From: Candidatus Zixiibacteriota bacterium
GTDB taxonomy: Bacteria > Zixibacteria > MSB-5A5 > WJJR01
Reading direction: 5' to 3'
Assembly: GCA_036397555.1 (NCBI GenBank)
Contig: DASWIS010000008.1
Coordinates: 248,001-312,000, forward strand
Length of the DNA: 64,000 nt
The notes below the pieces were generated by a model that was not told the origin of the DNA, did no database searches, and saw only the letters and a list, made by a program, of their open reading frames with translations. Below, piece after piece: positions 8,569 through 17,481 of this stretch. Each line of letters starts with the position of its first letter. The first letter of the stretch is position 1. Made by a program: the position numbers and the translations under genes.

Positions 8569-9756
8569 ATGATATCACCGGCTGTGATCACGCGATTGGC
8601 GAAGCGAGAGTTTCGATTCGCGCCGGGTGTCGTCTTCCTCAATCACGCTTCGTTCGGACCGGTCCCTGAGAGCGGACGTCGTGCGGTGGAATCGCTGCTG
8701 GCGACTCAGGGACGCCTGTCCGCTGATCCGGAGGTCGACGACGAGTCGTATTCGCTGTTGGCGCAATCCAAGCGCCATTTCGGACGGATGATCGGACAGC
8801 GCGCGCAGCGAGTGGCCTTCGCGCAAAATGCGTCAGTCGGGATCAACTCCATCCTGTGGGGGCTGGCTCTTCGCAACGGTGAGCGCCTCCTCATCCCGGC
8901 TGTCGAATTCCCGTCGTTAGTGTATGCCGCAAAAAACGTCGCCGACAAACGAGGACTGCGAATAGAAAAACTTCCCTGTCCGGATGGATACCTGGACACG
9001 AAGACCCTGCGTCGCGCGCTGCGGCAGAAAGCCGCCGTGCTGGCGATGTCGTGGGTACAGTATTTTAACGGCTGGCGCCATGATTTACAGGAGTTGACCG
9101 AGATCTGCCACAACGCCGGATGCTTCGTATTGGCCGATCTTACGCAAGGCGCGGGCGCGGTTCCGTTCTCGATGCAGCGTCAGGGTGTCGATGCGGTTGT
9201 CTGCGGCACACAGAAGTGGCTTTTCGGGCAGACCGGCGGCGGATTCTTCGCCGTCGCGTCTGCGCCGATCCGTCGGGTCAATCCAATCTTTGCCGGGTGG
9301 CTCGGCTACGACTGGCGGTACCGCTGGGAACGCCTGCAAAGCTGGGACAGACGGCCCCATCGCGATGGGCGCGTCTGGGAGGTTGGGACCTATCCGTTCT
9401 ATTCCATCCGCCTGATGCACGCGGGGCTGCGTCTACTGGATCGTGTTGGCGTGCGCCGGGTGTTTTCACGCATCGATTCTCTCACTGGAATTCTCGCGGA
9501 GCATCTCGCAACTGGGGAGTATCATGTGTGGCGTCCCTCGCAACGATCCCATCGGTCCGGGATCGTCACAATCAGCGGCCCGCGCATCGCAGCCCTGCAT
9601 CGGTATTTGACGGGACGGCGAATTTACACCTCCTTGCGCGAGGGAACAATCCGTGTGTCGCCTCACTTTCACAATACGACCGCGGATATCGATGCCCTCG
9701 TGGAGGGGATTCGACAATTCGCACGCGGCGGATATCGCTCCACGCGCCGCAAATGA
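8569..9756 (+). CDS. Class V aminotransferase-fold PLP enzyme
   Basis: A 395-residue PLP-dependent enzyme of the isopenicillin N epimerase/cysteine desulfurase-like group. The N-terminus (FLNHASFGPVP), the substrate and PLP-binding region (LADLTQGAGAVPF) and the lysine motif VVCGTQKWLFGQTGGGFF near residue 219 are characteristic. Family members include cysteine desulfurases, selenocysteine lyases, kynureninase-like enzymes and epimerases; the sequence alone does not fix the substrate. There is no cysteine-rich active-site loop of the SufS/NifS type visible, so an epimerase or transaminase is more likely than a desulfurase. Its stop overlaps the next start by ATGA, indicating translational coupling to the propeller protein. 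Confidence 0.8.
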   Translation: MISPAVITRLAKREFRFAPGVVFLNHASFGPVPESGRRAVESLLATQGRLSADPEVDDESYSLLAQSKRHFGRMIGQRAQRVAFAQNASVGINSILWGLALRNGERLLIPAVEFPSLVYAAKNVADKRGLRIEKLPCPDGYLDTKTLRRALRQKAAVLAMSWVQYFNGWRHDLQELTEICHNAGCFVLADLTQGAGAVPFSMQRQGVDAVVCGTQKWLFGQTGGGFFAVASAPIRRVNPIFAGWLGYDWRYRWERLQSWDRRPHRDGRVWEVGTYPFYSIRLMHAGLRLLDRVGVRRVFSRIDSLTGILAEHLATGEYHVWRPSQRSHRSGIVTISGPRIAALHRYLTGRRIYTSLREGTIRVSPHFHNTTADIDALVEGIRQFARGGYRSTRRK

Positions 9757-11288
9757 TCAGAGGGCCGTCACGCCATATGACTGCCGGGTTCCTATACTGT
9801 CGCACATCCGCTATTGCAACCTGGGTGGTTGTGGCGCTGCTGGGTTTGTTTATGGATGTGTGGTCCCAAGTCAATCCGCGTTACCGCCCCGGTGATTGGC
9901 GCAACGTCACTTGTGTCCGCTATGTGACCTCGTATGCCGAGTCGGCCAACACCATCTATCTGGGCACGCGTGGCGGCGTGGCACGCTATGATCGTTACAA
10001 CCAGGATTGGCTGCCGACTTTGACAAATGCCGAGGGCCTGCCGTCCAATGCGATTGACCGACTTGCCTATAATCCGAATACCGACGAGCTGTATGCCGAA
10101 ACCGACGCTGGCATCGCCGTCTACAACCCGACACTTGCCGAATGGCGCGGCACGCTGACTTTTCCAGACAGTCTCGCATCGCCTTGGAACTCGTTTAACC
10201 CGCTGAACTACCAACTCCCGTTCGGCTACGATGCGCTCATCCCGGGCGCGTTGACCGATCCGCACTTGCGGTCGTATGAGTACGCCGGCGGCATGACCGA
10301 TTCCTGGGGGAATCTATGGGTCGGAACCTGGGGCGACTTCGTCTGGCACAACGAACAAGGGGCATTCGAATTGTCGCCGCAACGATGGGGTCTGTATCAC
10401 GACAATGTCGAAGCGCTCCATCTCGACGACAGCGCCATCTATTTCGCCGGTCCCAACTACGACGGTCCGGAGGGAGCATTGAGCATCTACGACACGTTGC
10501 AGAAAGAGTGGCAATGGATCGAGGCGCGCTATACCTCCGGGTTTCAGACGGATCGCATTACACAATTTGCGGGCGTTCGGGGCGGGCGATTCCTGTGGAT
10601 GGCCACCCCGGACGGCCTGATTCGATTCGACAGGGCGAATACGGAATTCCGCACCTATCGGAAACGCGACGGACTCAGCGATGAGCGCGTCTACGGGCTG
10701 TGCCTTGACGGTGACATTCTCTGGATCGGGACAGAAGTCGGCGTCGACGGGCTCTATCTCGTCAACGATTCGGTCTTCTCAGCAACGAGTCCCTCGGTTG
10801 ACAATGCGCGCGTCTACACCATCGAGGCCACCGGCGAAGTTGTCTGGCTCGGCACCGATCGCGGTCTGTATCGATTGGCCAAGCCGGTTCCCGAGTGGTT
10901 CGCATTCAACGACGGAACGGGTCCGCTCTCGGGGGTGATCCGGGCCATGGCCCACGACGATCGAACGCTCTATGTCGGATCCGATCGCGGGCTGGCGCTG
11001 GTCGATCTTGACGGGTCTAAGCCTGTCCGTCTCTTCGAAAATCCCAGTGTGCTGCCCGCCGACGACATTTACGCTTTGGCTGTCACCGATACGATTGTCT
11101 GGGCAGGAACGCCGTCGGGACTGCTCCGCTTTGTTCCTGCGACTCTGGAGACACGTCTGTTCACTCCGGCCGACGGAATGCCGGATTACACGGTGCAAGC
11201 GATTGCGGTGGACGGCGACTATCTATGGCTGGGCACGCCGGAAGGTGCCAGCCGATTCTGTTGGAACAATCCCTCTCGAATCGACTGA
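9753..11288 (+). CDS. Secreted beta-propeller protein with Reg_prop-type repeats
   Basis: About 511 residues. The ATG at 9753 overlaps the previous stop (ATGA); a second ATG at 9777 with AGAGGG upstream is an alternative and both precede the same signal peptide (TWVVVALLGLFMDVWSQ). The mature protein is made of repeated blades with the pattern YDRYNQDW..LTNAEGLPSNAIDRL, TPDGLIRFDRAN, IWIGTE..GVDGLYLV, VWLGTDRGLYRLAK, LYVGSDRGLALVD and LWLGTPEGASRF. These are two-component-regulator propeller (Reg_prop) repeats, normally found in the periplasmic sensor half of hybrid kinases; here no kinase or transmembrane domain follows, so it is a free-standing exported propeller. Function unknown, perhaps ligand binding at the envelope. 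Confidence 0.78.
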   Translation: MIRGPSRHMTAGFLYCRTSAIATWVVVALLGLFMDVWSQVNPRYRPGDWRNVTCVRYVTSYAESANTIYLGTRGGVARYDRYNQDWLPTLTNAEGLPSNAIDRLAYNPNTDELYAETDAGIAVYNPTLAEWRGTLTFPDSLASPWNSFNPLNYQLPFGYDALIPGALTDPHLRSYEYAGGMTDSWGNLWVGTWGDFVWHNEQGAFELSPQRWGLYHDNVEALHLDDSAIYFAGPNYDGPEGALSIYDTLQKEWQWIEARYTSGFQTDRITQFAGVRGGRFLWMATPDGLIRFDRANTEFRTYRKRDGLSDERVYGLCLDGDILWIGTEVGVDGLYLVNDSVFSATSPSVDNARVYTIEATGEVVWLGTDRGLYRLAKPVPEWFAFNDGTGPLSGVIRAMAHDDRTLYVGSDRGLALVDLDGSKPVRLFENPSVLPADDIYALAVTDTIVWAGTPSGLLRFVPATLETRLFTPADGMPDYTVQAIAVDGDYLWLGTPEGASRFCWNNPSRID

Positions 11289-11414
11289 CGTTGCAGGCGA
11301 CGCCTCGGCTTTTGGGGCATAAATGAGGAACCATCCGTGCGCGAATCCGTTATCATGCTCAGTAACCTGTTCGGTATCGTCCGTTCACTGACCCATGTAT
11401 GGGAGGATAGAGCA

Positions 11415-12944
11415 ATGAGAACGAATCTGATCGTGCTGTTTGTCAGCGCGGCCGGACTTGCGTTTGCAGGCTGCTCCGGCCAGGAAGCGACCAGCCAGAC
11501 CAACGCCTCGGGGCTGGATATTCCGACGTTGTACGACGAGGCGACGGCAGACCAGTATGGATCGTACGGCGATGACGGATATCGACTGCTGGACGAAGGT
11601 AAGCTCGACGAGGCGGTTGCTTCGTTCACCAAACAGCATGAACTCATACCCACGGGTAAGTGGGGCGCCTACAACGTTGCGTGCGCCTATGGCAGGACGG
11701 GCGATCTCGAACAAGGATTCGTGTGGCTGACACGCGCCGTCGACAGCGGCTGGGATGATCCCGATCATCTGCAGAACGACGGCGACTTGGAATCATTGCG
11801 CGCCGACGCGCGTTTTGCTGCGTTGGTCGGGAAGGCCGAAGCGACCCGGACGCGGCGTGAAGCGGCGTTCGCCAACGGACTGCCCGAGTTCGAACGTCCG
11901 CCGATCTCCTTTCCCAGTGCAGACAGTCTCGAGCAATGGTCTGCGGCGCAGCGCGCACTGATCAGGACGAACCGTTCCATCTGGTTTGCCTGGCAGAACA
12001 CGGCCTATCAATTCGACTTTGAAGCACGCCGGCTGGCGGCGTTGCGTGAGCTGGAGAAGGATAGTCCCGACTTTGAATACGGCCTGGAACGCGTCCGTGC
12101 CATCTCCAAGACCCGTTCGATTTGGAGCGCCTGGGGACCGTTGGCGCAGGGTGTCCTGCGGGAAGTCGGCAACTACAAGGTGGGCGACCCATCGGTCGAG
12201 GGTCTGAGCGAAGCCGAATACCGGGCCGGGATTGCCGCATACTGCGAGATGCGACCGATGTCTCCGGCCGAAGCCGGCTGGGCGACAGCAACCGCGGCCG
12301 CACGTGCGCATTTCGCGCAAGTCAAGCCCGGCACCAAATACGAAGGCGCCGCACTGGCATGGCAGTTGGGGATGGAGTTGGATGAAGCCGGCGAAAATCG
12401 CGATGCCGTTCTCCCGAAAGTGCGCGACTTCGCTTCGCGCTTCGCCAGTGATGAAATTGCCATGGACATCGCCGGCTCATTCTTCCAGAGTACCGTCGTG
12501 GCGGCGGTTTGGCCGATTCCGATCAATGGAACTGACATCGATGGCCAGGCGGTATCGCTGGACGATTTCAAGGGCAAGGTCGTCTTGGTAGACTTTTGGG
12601 CGACGTGGTGCGGGCCGTGCCGCGCCGAGCTTCCGCACATTCTCGCCGCCCATGAGAAGTACCAGAGCGATGGCTTCGAAGTGCTCTCGATCTCGCTGGA
12701 TTACGCCAACAGAACCAACCAGCAAGATTATCGTGACTGGATCAACGAGAAGGGCATGAAGTGGCGACACATCTACGATGAGAAAGACTGGTCCGGGCCG
12801 TTGGTCGAAGCGTACATGGTCAAAGGAATTCCCAGTCCGTTCCTGGTGGGCCGCGACGGCAGTCTCGTGGCTTCCGGTGAACAACTTCGGGGGGAGAAAC
12901 TGGCCGAGACAGTTGCCAGGGCTCTCGATGCCAGGGGTGCATAA
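11415..12944 (+). CDS. Lipoprotein with TPR-like region and C-terminal TlpA/ResA thioredoxin domain
   Basis: A 509-residue exported protein. The ATG at 11415 is preceded by GGGAGGA and followed by a lipobox, LAFAGC, with the modified cysteine at residue 20. Residues about 40-140 contain alpha-helical repeat sequence (DDGYRLLDEGKLDEAVASFT, GAYNVACAYGRTGDLEQG) of TPR type. The C-terminal 150 residues are a TlpA-like thioredoxin fold with VVLVDFWATWCGPCRAELPHI, the CGPC redox pair, and the cis-proline region GIPSPFLVG. It is therefore a membrane-anchored thiol-disulphide reductase on the periplasmic side. A strong intrinsic terminator 29 bp after the stop ends the transcript. Confidence 0.88.
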   Translation: MRTNLIVLFVSAAGLAFAGCSGQEATSQTNASGLDIPTLYDEATADQYGSYGDDGYRLLDEGKLDEAVASFTKQHELIPTGKWGAYNVACAYGRTGDLEQGFVWLTRAVDSGWDDPDHLQNDGDLESLRADARFAALVGKAEATRTRREAAFANGLPEFERPPISFPSADSLEQWSAAQRALIRTNRSIWFAWQNTAYQFDFEARRLAALRELEKDSPDFEYGLERVRAISKTRSIWSAWGPLAQGVLREVGNYKVGDPSVEGLSEAEYRAGIAAYCEMRPMSPAEAGWATATAAARAHFAQVKPGTKYEGAALAWQLGMELDEAGENRDAVLPKVRDFASRFASDEIAMDIAGSFFQSTVVAAVWPIPINGTDIDGQAVSLDDFKGKVVLVDFWATWCGPCRAELPHILAAHEKYQSDGFEVLSISLDYANRTNQQDYRDWINEKGMKWRHIYDEKDWSGPLVEAYMVKGIPSPFLVGRDGSLVASGEQLRGEKLAETVARALDARGA

Positions 12945-12972
12945 TCCCCCACAAAACTCCAGTTGAAGTGCT

Positions 12973-13006
12973 ACCGGCCCTGCCTGCGGCAGGGCCGGTT
13001 TCTTTT
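12973..13006 (+). terminator. Intrinsic terminator after the TlpA-type lipoprotein gene
   Basis: A 12-bp perfect GC-rich stem (12973-12984 with 12988-12999), 3-nt loop TGC, followed by TTCTTTT. It lies 28 bp beyond the stop at 12944 and is the cleanest intrinsic terminator in the window. Confidence 0.9.
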
Positions 13007-13292
13007 GCTCTCAGGTGCTGTCCCGTTAACCGAATACTGTTCAAAACTTGCCGTCAACGCCCCCGTGACCCGCGCCGATATCTAAGAGTGTCAACAGAAT
13101 CGGTATCGATCCGTGATCCGGTTGATCAAGCGATGTCACAAGAAATGTTTACTCAGGGGGTAATGGCTGTTATCGGTCCATTCCCAAACGTATATTGGTA
13201 TGGAAACCCCTGTGGGCTTCCGGTCGGATCGACGCTTAAACGACTGCCGTTTAATCGCTTAACGTCGATTCGGTCAGTATTGAGAGGTCACC
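13007..13292 (+). promoter_or_regulatory. rpoN upstream region with inverted repeat at 13229-13268
   Basis: This 286-bp stretch between the terminator and rpoN holds no credible gene. Just before the start codon, 13229-13268 forms an interrupted inverted repeat: TCGACG (13229-13234) pairs with CGTCGA (13263-13268), and TTAAACG (13236-13242) pairs with CGTTTAA (13248-13254), leaving an asymmetric bulge. It could be an operator or a structured leader. The region 13140-13200 is relatively AT-rich and is the likely place for the rpoN promoter, but no convincing -35/-10 pair was found. Confidence 0.45.
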
Positions 13293-14840
13293 GTGAAGCT
13301 TGAACTTCGCCCCGGTCTCAGGCAAGTCCTCGCCCCGCAGCTTATTCAGTCTTTGAAGATGCTGCAGATGCCGGCGCTCAAGCTCGAACAGACCCTCCGC
13401 CAGGAGCTTGCCATCAACCCGCTCCTGGAAGAAGTCGAGGTGGAATCCGACGATTCGGACAGCGCCGACGACGCGCCCGAATCCGAATCGTCATCCGAGG
13501 AGGACAGCTTCGATTGGGAAAGCTACCTGGAGGAAGACTCTGAGTTTGTCCCGAGGCGCATGCGGGAAACCCGTGAGGAGTTGCCGGAACGCACACCCGT
13601 TGTCGAGCGCACGCTCTACGATCATCTGATCGAACAACTTCAGCTCACGAAGTTGCCACAGGATGAACTGGAGATCGGCGAGTATCTCATCGGGAACATC
13701 AACGAAGATGGGATCCTGCCGATGACCACCGAAGACCTCGCAGCCGACTTGAAAGCCCCGCTCGAGAAAGTTGCCAAAGTGCTGAAGTTGGTCCAGACCT
13801 TCGACCCGCCGGGCGTCGGGGCGCGTGATCTGAAAGAATCGATCCTGATCCAGATGCAGCAGCGCGGCGAATCCGATTCACTGGCGGCGCGCATTGTTGC
13901 GGAACATTGGCGCGAGCTCGATCGCAAGACGCACATGCAGTTGGCACAGTCGTTGGGTGTGTCGGTCGAACGGATCCACGAGGCGATGAATCATCTTAAG
14001 ACCCTTTCGCCGCGCCCGGCGCAGGGACGTTTCACCGTCGGCGCGCGCGCCGTCATTCCCGACATGGTCGTCGAGAAAATCGATGATGAGTATGTCGTCT
14101 ATCACAATGACAAGTATGTGCCGAGTCTGCGGATCAACGACGCCTACAAATCGCTCTTGCGGCGCGGCCAGAATGTCCCCGCGGAAACCAAGACATACAT
14201 TCGGGAGAAACTCGAGCAGGCGCGGTGGTTGCTCAATGCGCTCACGCAGCGCCGCTCGACAATGGTCCGCGTCATGGAGGCCATCGTCGAAGAGCAACGC
14301 GAATTCTTCGAGAAAGGCCCCGCATCCCTCAAACCGCTCATCATGGAAAACATCGCCTCGAAGCTGGGGATCAACGTGGCGACCGTCTCCCGCGTGGCCA
14401 GCGACAAGTATGTCCAGACCCCGCAAGGAGTCCGCGAGATCAAATCATTCTTCAACAGCGGCGTCGAGCGCACCGACGGCGAAAGCATGACCAAATCCAC
14501 CGTCAAACAACGGATCGCGGCCATGATCGACAAGGAAGACCCATCGCATCCGCTCTCCGACCAGGAAATTCACCGTTTGTTGCTGAAGGAAGGCATTAAG
14601 CTGGCGCGGCGCACAGTCACCAAGTACCGCGAGGAGCTGCACATCCAGTCGGCCCGGTTCCGCAAAACGGTCTTTGACAAAAAGCAACCGGCGGTCTCGG
14701 CCGGGCCGGTCGACGGCGTATCCGATCCTGAATCGGCGGACGATGGGGACACCCAGGAGGGCCGCCGGGAAGTCGAGACGGTCGTTCCCGTGTCGCAGAA
14801 CCATTCATTGATCGACTGGGGCATCTCACCCGGTCGATGA
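13293..14840 (+). CDS. rpoN: RNA polymerase sigma-54 factor
   Basis: A 515-residue sigma-54. The GTG start at 13293 has GAGAGG upstream and gives the standard N-terminus (LELRPGLRQVLAPQLIQSLK, activator-interacting region I). An acidic region II follows (residues about 50-85). The core-binding domain spans about 100-300, and the DNA-binding part ends with the RpoN box ARRTVTKYREELHIQSARFR (about residues 436-455), which reads the -24 element. The C-terminal 45 residues after the box are an extra Asp/Glu-rich tail. It heads a plus-strand run with glpX, hpf and hprK, a variant of the widespread rpoN-hpf-hprK neighbourhood. Presence of rpoN means enhancer-dependent promoters exist in this genome; none was identified in the window. 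Confidence 0.96.
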   Translation: MKLELRPGLRQVLAPQLIQSLKMLQMPALKLEQTLRQELAINPLLEEVEVESDDSDSADDAPESESSSEEDSFDWESYLEEDSEFVPRRMRETREELPERTPVVERTLYDHLIEQLQLTKLPQDELEIGEYLIGNINEDGILPMTTEDLAADLKAPLEKVAKVLKLVQTFDPPGVGARDLKESILIQMQQRGESDSLAARIVAEHWRELDRKTHMQLAQSLGVSVERIHEAMNHLKTLSPRPAQGRFTVGARAVIPDMVVEKIDDEYVVYHNDKYVPSLRINDAYKSLLRRGQNVPAETKTYIREKLEQARWLLNALTQRRSTMVRVMEAIVEEQREFFEKGPASLKPLIMENIASKLGINVATVSRVASDKYVQTPQGVREIKSFFNSGVERTDGESMTKSTVKQRIAAMIDKEDPSHPLSDQEIHRLLLKEGIKLARRTVTKYREELHIQSARFRKTVFDKKQPAVSAGPVDGVSDPESADDGDTQEGRREVETVVPVSQNHSLIDWGISPGR

Positions 14841-14968
14841 GTGCAACCGTGACGGTGCGACAATTGCTTCGTACCGATGAACTTCCTATCATGCAATGCG
14901 TCGGCACATCCGGCGCCATTGATTCTCGGTCACGCTGCGCGTAGCGGCAGCGAGTGGATCACTCTGCG

Positions 14969-15943
14969 ATGGATCGCAACCTTGCGCTGGAAATTGTTCG
15001 GGTGACGGAGGCCGCGGCGCTGGCGAGCGCCCATTGGCTCGGCAAGGGAGACAAGGATGCCGCCGATGACGCCGCCGTGCGGGCGATGCGCGAAGTCTTC
15101 GCGGCGGTCGATTTCGACGGGACCGTGGTCATCGGCGAGGGTGAACGGGACGAAGCGCCGATGCTTTACATCGGCGAGCGGGTCGGCACCGGCAATCCGC
15201 CGGAGGTCGATGTGGCCCTCGATCCCCTGGAGTGCACCAACTCGGTCGCGTACGCTCGCCCCAATGCGCTGGCGGTCGTCGCCGTGGCGCCGCGCGGACA
15301 CTTTCTCCATGCGCCCGACACATATATGGAGAAAATCGCCGTCGGCGAGAAGGGCAGGGACGCCGTCGATCTGTCGAAGTCTCCGACCGAGAATCTCAAA
15401 AATATCTCCGATGCGCTCGGGCTCAGTCTGGAGAACATGACGGTTGTGATCCTCGACCGCGAACGACACGAACGACTCATCCGCGAAGTCCGCGGCGCGG
15501 GATGCCGCATCCAACTCATCCCCGACGGCGACGTCTCGGCAGCCATCGCGACCGCGCTGCCCGATACGGGAGTCGATGTCCTCATGGGGATCGGGGGGGC
15601 GCCCGAGGGGGTTTTGGCGGCGGCGGCGTTGCGCTGTGTCGGTGGCGCGATGCGCGCACGGCTCAAACCGCGCAATCAGCGCGAAGTCGAACGCGCCGGG
15701 GCCATGGGCATCGCCGACATGGATCGCGTCTACACTGAAGCCGATCTGGCGCAAGGGGACAACATCATGTTTGCGGCCACCGGAGTCACCAATGGCGATA
15801 TGCTGCGCGGCGTGCACTTTCACAAGCGCGGCGCTGTCACGCACTCGATCGTCATGCGCTCGAAGTCGCAGACGGTGCGCTTTATCGAAACACATTTGAC
15901 AGCAGCTTCCGACCCGTCGTACCGACGGGTCGATCACGACTGA
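14969..15943 (+). CDS. glpX: Class II fructose-1,6-bisphosphatase (GlpX family)
   Basis: Hydrolyses fructose 1,6-bisphosphate in gluconeogenesis; 324 residues from the ATG at 14969, whose product begins MDRNLALEIVRVTEAAALAS exactly as the family does. A GTG at 14954 would add five residues. Metal-binding blocks are visible: GTVVIGEGERDEAPMLYIGE, DPLECTN, and later GIGGAPEGVLAAAALRCVGG and ATGVTNGDMLRGV. The third-position glycine of the usual DPxEGT motif is replaced by cysteine (DPLECT), which deserves checking. Its placement between rpoN and hpf, next to HPr kinase, puts a gluconeogenic enzyme inside a carbon/nitrogen regulatory cluster. Confidence 0.93.
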   Translation: MDRNLALEIVRVTEAAALASAHWLGKGDKDAADDAAVRAMREVFAAVDFDGTVVIGEGERDEAPMLYIGERVGTGNPPEVDVALDPLECTNSVAYARPNALAVVAVAPRGHFLHAPDTYMEKIAVGEKGRDAVDLSKSPTENLKNISDALGLSLENMTVVILDRERHERLIREVRGAGCRIQLIPDGDVSAAIATALPDTGVDVLMGIGGAPEGVLAAAALRCVGGAMRARLKPRNQREVERAGAMGIADMDRVYTEADLAQGDNIMFAATGVTNGDMLRGVHFHKRGAVTHSIVMRSKSQTVRFIETHLTAASDPSYRRVDHD

Positions 15944-15989
15944 GCGCGGGTTCATTGAGCGATATGTCAGCAGCGAAAGGATGGATGCC

Positions 15990-16346
15990 ATGCAAGTGCG
16001 CATGACCGCCCGGCACTCTCACTTGAACAACGCCACCAAGCAGCTCATCCAGCAGCGTTCGGAAGGATTCACGCGGTTTTTCGACAACATTATCGATTGC
16101 CACTGGGTCCTGGATCAAGACCGCCATCTCCACACCGCGGAAACCACCGCGGTTGTGCACGGCACGTTGTTGCGCGGCCACGGCGAGGGAGACGACTTGC
16201 GCACCGCCATCGATAATGCGTCGGCTAAGATGGAAGCACAGTTGAAGAAATACAAAGGACGCCTCAAGGACAAAGACCCCAAGGCGATCACCGAGGCAAA
16301 AAAGTCCGCGGCACGCACGGTGGGTCCGAGGAACCAGAAGGAATAG
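15990..16346 (+). CDS. hpf: Short ribosome hibernation-promoting factor (HPF/RaiA family)
   Basis: A 118-residue protein that binds the 30S subunit and inactivates ribosomes in stationary phase. The ATG at 15990 is selected because AAAGGATGG lies 7-9 nt upstream and because the family starts MQVRMTARH. The beta-alpha-beta-beta-beta-alpha fold pattern is visible (VRMTARHSHLNNATKQLIQQ, then TTAVVHGTLLRGHGEGDDLRTAIDNASAKMEAQLKKYKGRLK). It lacks the C-terminal dimerisation domain of long HPF, so it is the short type; the lysine-rich tail is family-typical. Located between glpX and hprK. Confidence 0.92.
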   Translation: MQVRMTARHSHLNNATKQLIQQRSEGFTRFFDNIIDCHWVLDQDRHLHTAETTAVVHGTLLRGHGEGDDLRTAIDNASAKMEAQLKKYKGRLKDKDPKAITEAKKSAARTVGPRNQKE

Positions 16347-16393
16347 TCACGCGACACGGCTGACAAAACGGTTACAACCGGGGCACACAGGAC

Positions 16394-17362
16394 ATGGAAG
16401 CGGTAACGGCCGAACGGCTCTTAGAAGAGCGGCGCAATCAGTTTGAGCTCACGGTGATCGCCGGGCGCGTCGGGCTCAAGCGCAAGATACTCAACGCCGA
16501 GATACACCGACCCGGCTTGGCGCTCTCCGGCTATCTCGAACGGTATCCGCATCAGCGTACACAGGTCCTTGGTGAAACCGAGATGGCCTATCTGGCCTCG
16601 CTGACGTCCGAACGGCGCAGCGAAATCTTAGAACCGTTGTTTGCACTCGGACTGCCCATGGTCGTCGTCACGAAGAATCAGGAGTGTCCGGCCGAGATGG
16701 CGGCGCTGGCCGATTTGTGCCAGACACCCCTTTTATCATCGCGTCTGTCGACGACCGACTTCATCGCGCGACTGTCGACCTACCTTGATGTTCAGTTTGC
16801 GCCGACGACGCAGATTCATGGCACATTGGTTGACGTTTACGGAGTCGGGCTGCTCTTCACCGGCCGCTCGGGGATCGGCAAATCCGAAATCGCTCTGGAT
16901 ATCGTCGAGCGCGGCCATCGGCTGGTCGCCGACGACGTTGTCCGAATCACCAAGCGCGGCGCGCAGGTGATCATCGGCACCGCCGGTGAACACCTCGGGC
17001 ATCACATGGAGATTCGGGGCGTCGGTATCATCAATATTGAAAAGCTCTTCGGCATCCGCGCGGTCCGCCTGCAAAAACGCATCGAGGTCGAAGTGCGCCT
17101 CGAGTTGTGGCATGAAGGCGCCGAGTACGAACGGCTCGGACTGGACGACCGCTTTACCTCAATTTTGGGAACGGAGATTCCGTTGGTCACCGTGCCGCTG
17201 TCACCTGGCAAGAACATCACCGTGATCGCAGAAGTGATCGCCATGAACCATATGCTCAAGGTCTATGGGGTCCACACCCCGCGCGAATTCTCCAAGACCC
17301 TGCATGAAGAAATGATGCGGCGTCACGCCACGGCTCAGTACCTCGAGTCGGACGCCGAATAG
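16394..17362 (+). CDS. hprK: HPr kinase/phosphorylase
   Basis: A 322-residue bifunctional enzyme that phosphorylates HPr (or its homologue) on serine and removes the phosphate. An N-terminal HPrK_N domain covers residues 1-130. The Walker A loop is GRSGIGKSE at about residue 157, followed by the catalytic DD in RLVADDVVRI, and the family signature EIRGVGIINIEKLFGIRAVR is at about residue 207. All catalytic features are intact. No HPr or other PTS gene occurs in the window; in many Gram-negative bacteria with an rpoN-hpf-hprK cluster the system is regulatory rather than sugar-transporting. Confidence 0.95.
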   Translation: MEAVTAERLLEERRNQFELTVIAGRVGLKRKILNAEIHRPGLALSGYLERYPHQRTQVLGETEMAYLASLTSERRSEILEPLFALGLPMVVVTKNQECPAEMAALADLCQTPLLSSRLSTTDFIARLSTYLDVQFAPTTQIHGTLVDVYGVGLLFTGRSGIGKSEIALDIVERGHRLVADDVVRITKRGAQVIIGTAGEHLGHHMEIRGVGIINIEKLFGIRAVRLQKRIEVEVRLELWHEGAEYERLGLDDRFTSILGTEIPLVTVPLSPGKNITVIAEVIAMNHMLKVYGVHTPREFSKTLHEEMMRRHATAQYLESDAE

Positions 17363-17481
17363 TCGCTGATGCCGACCGATGGAACGGGCGGCTGCTGAGT
17401 CGATACACTATAGGGGGGTATCCCGGACAGTGATCCGCGTGCGCTATACAGCGCCTGAGTCCTTTGGGGCCCCGAGACTAT

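Noticed and set aside
14930-16003. Long minus-strand frame opposite glpX
   Set aside because: Antisense frame of a GC-rich gene; arginine- and histidine-rich without domain pattern.
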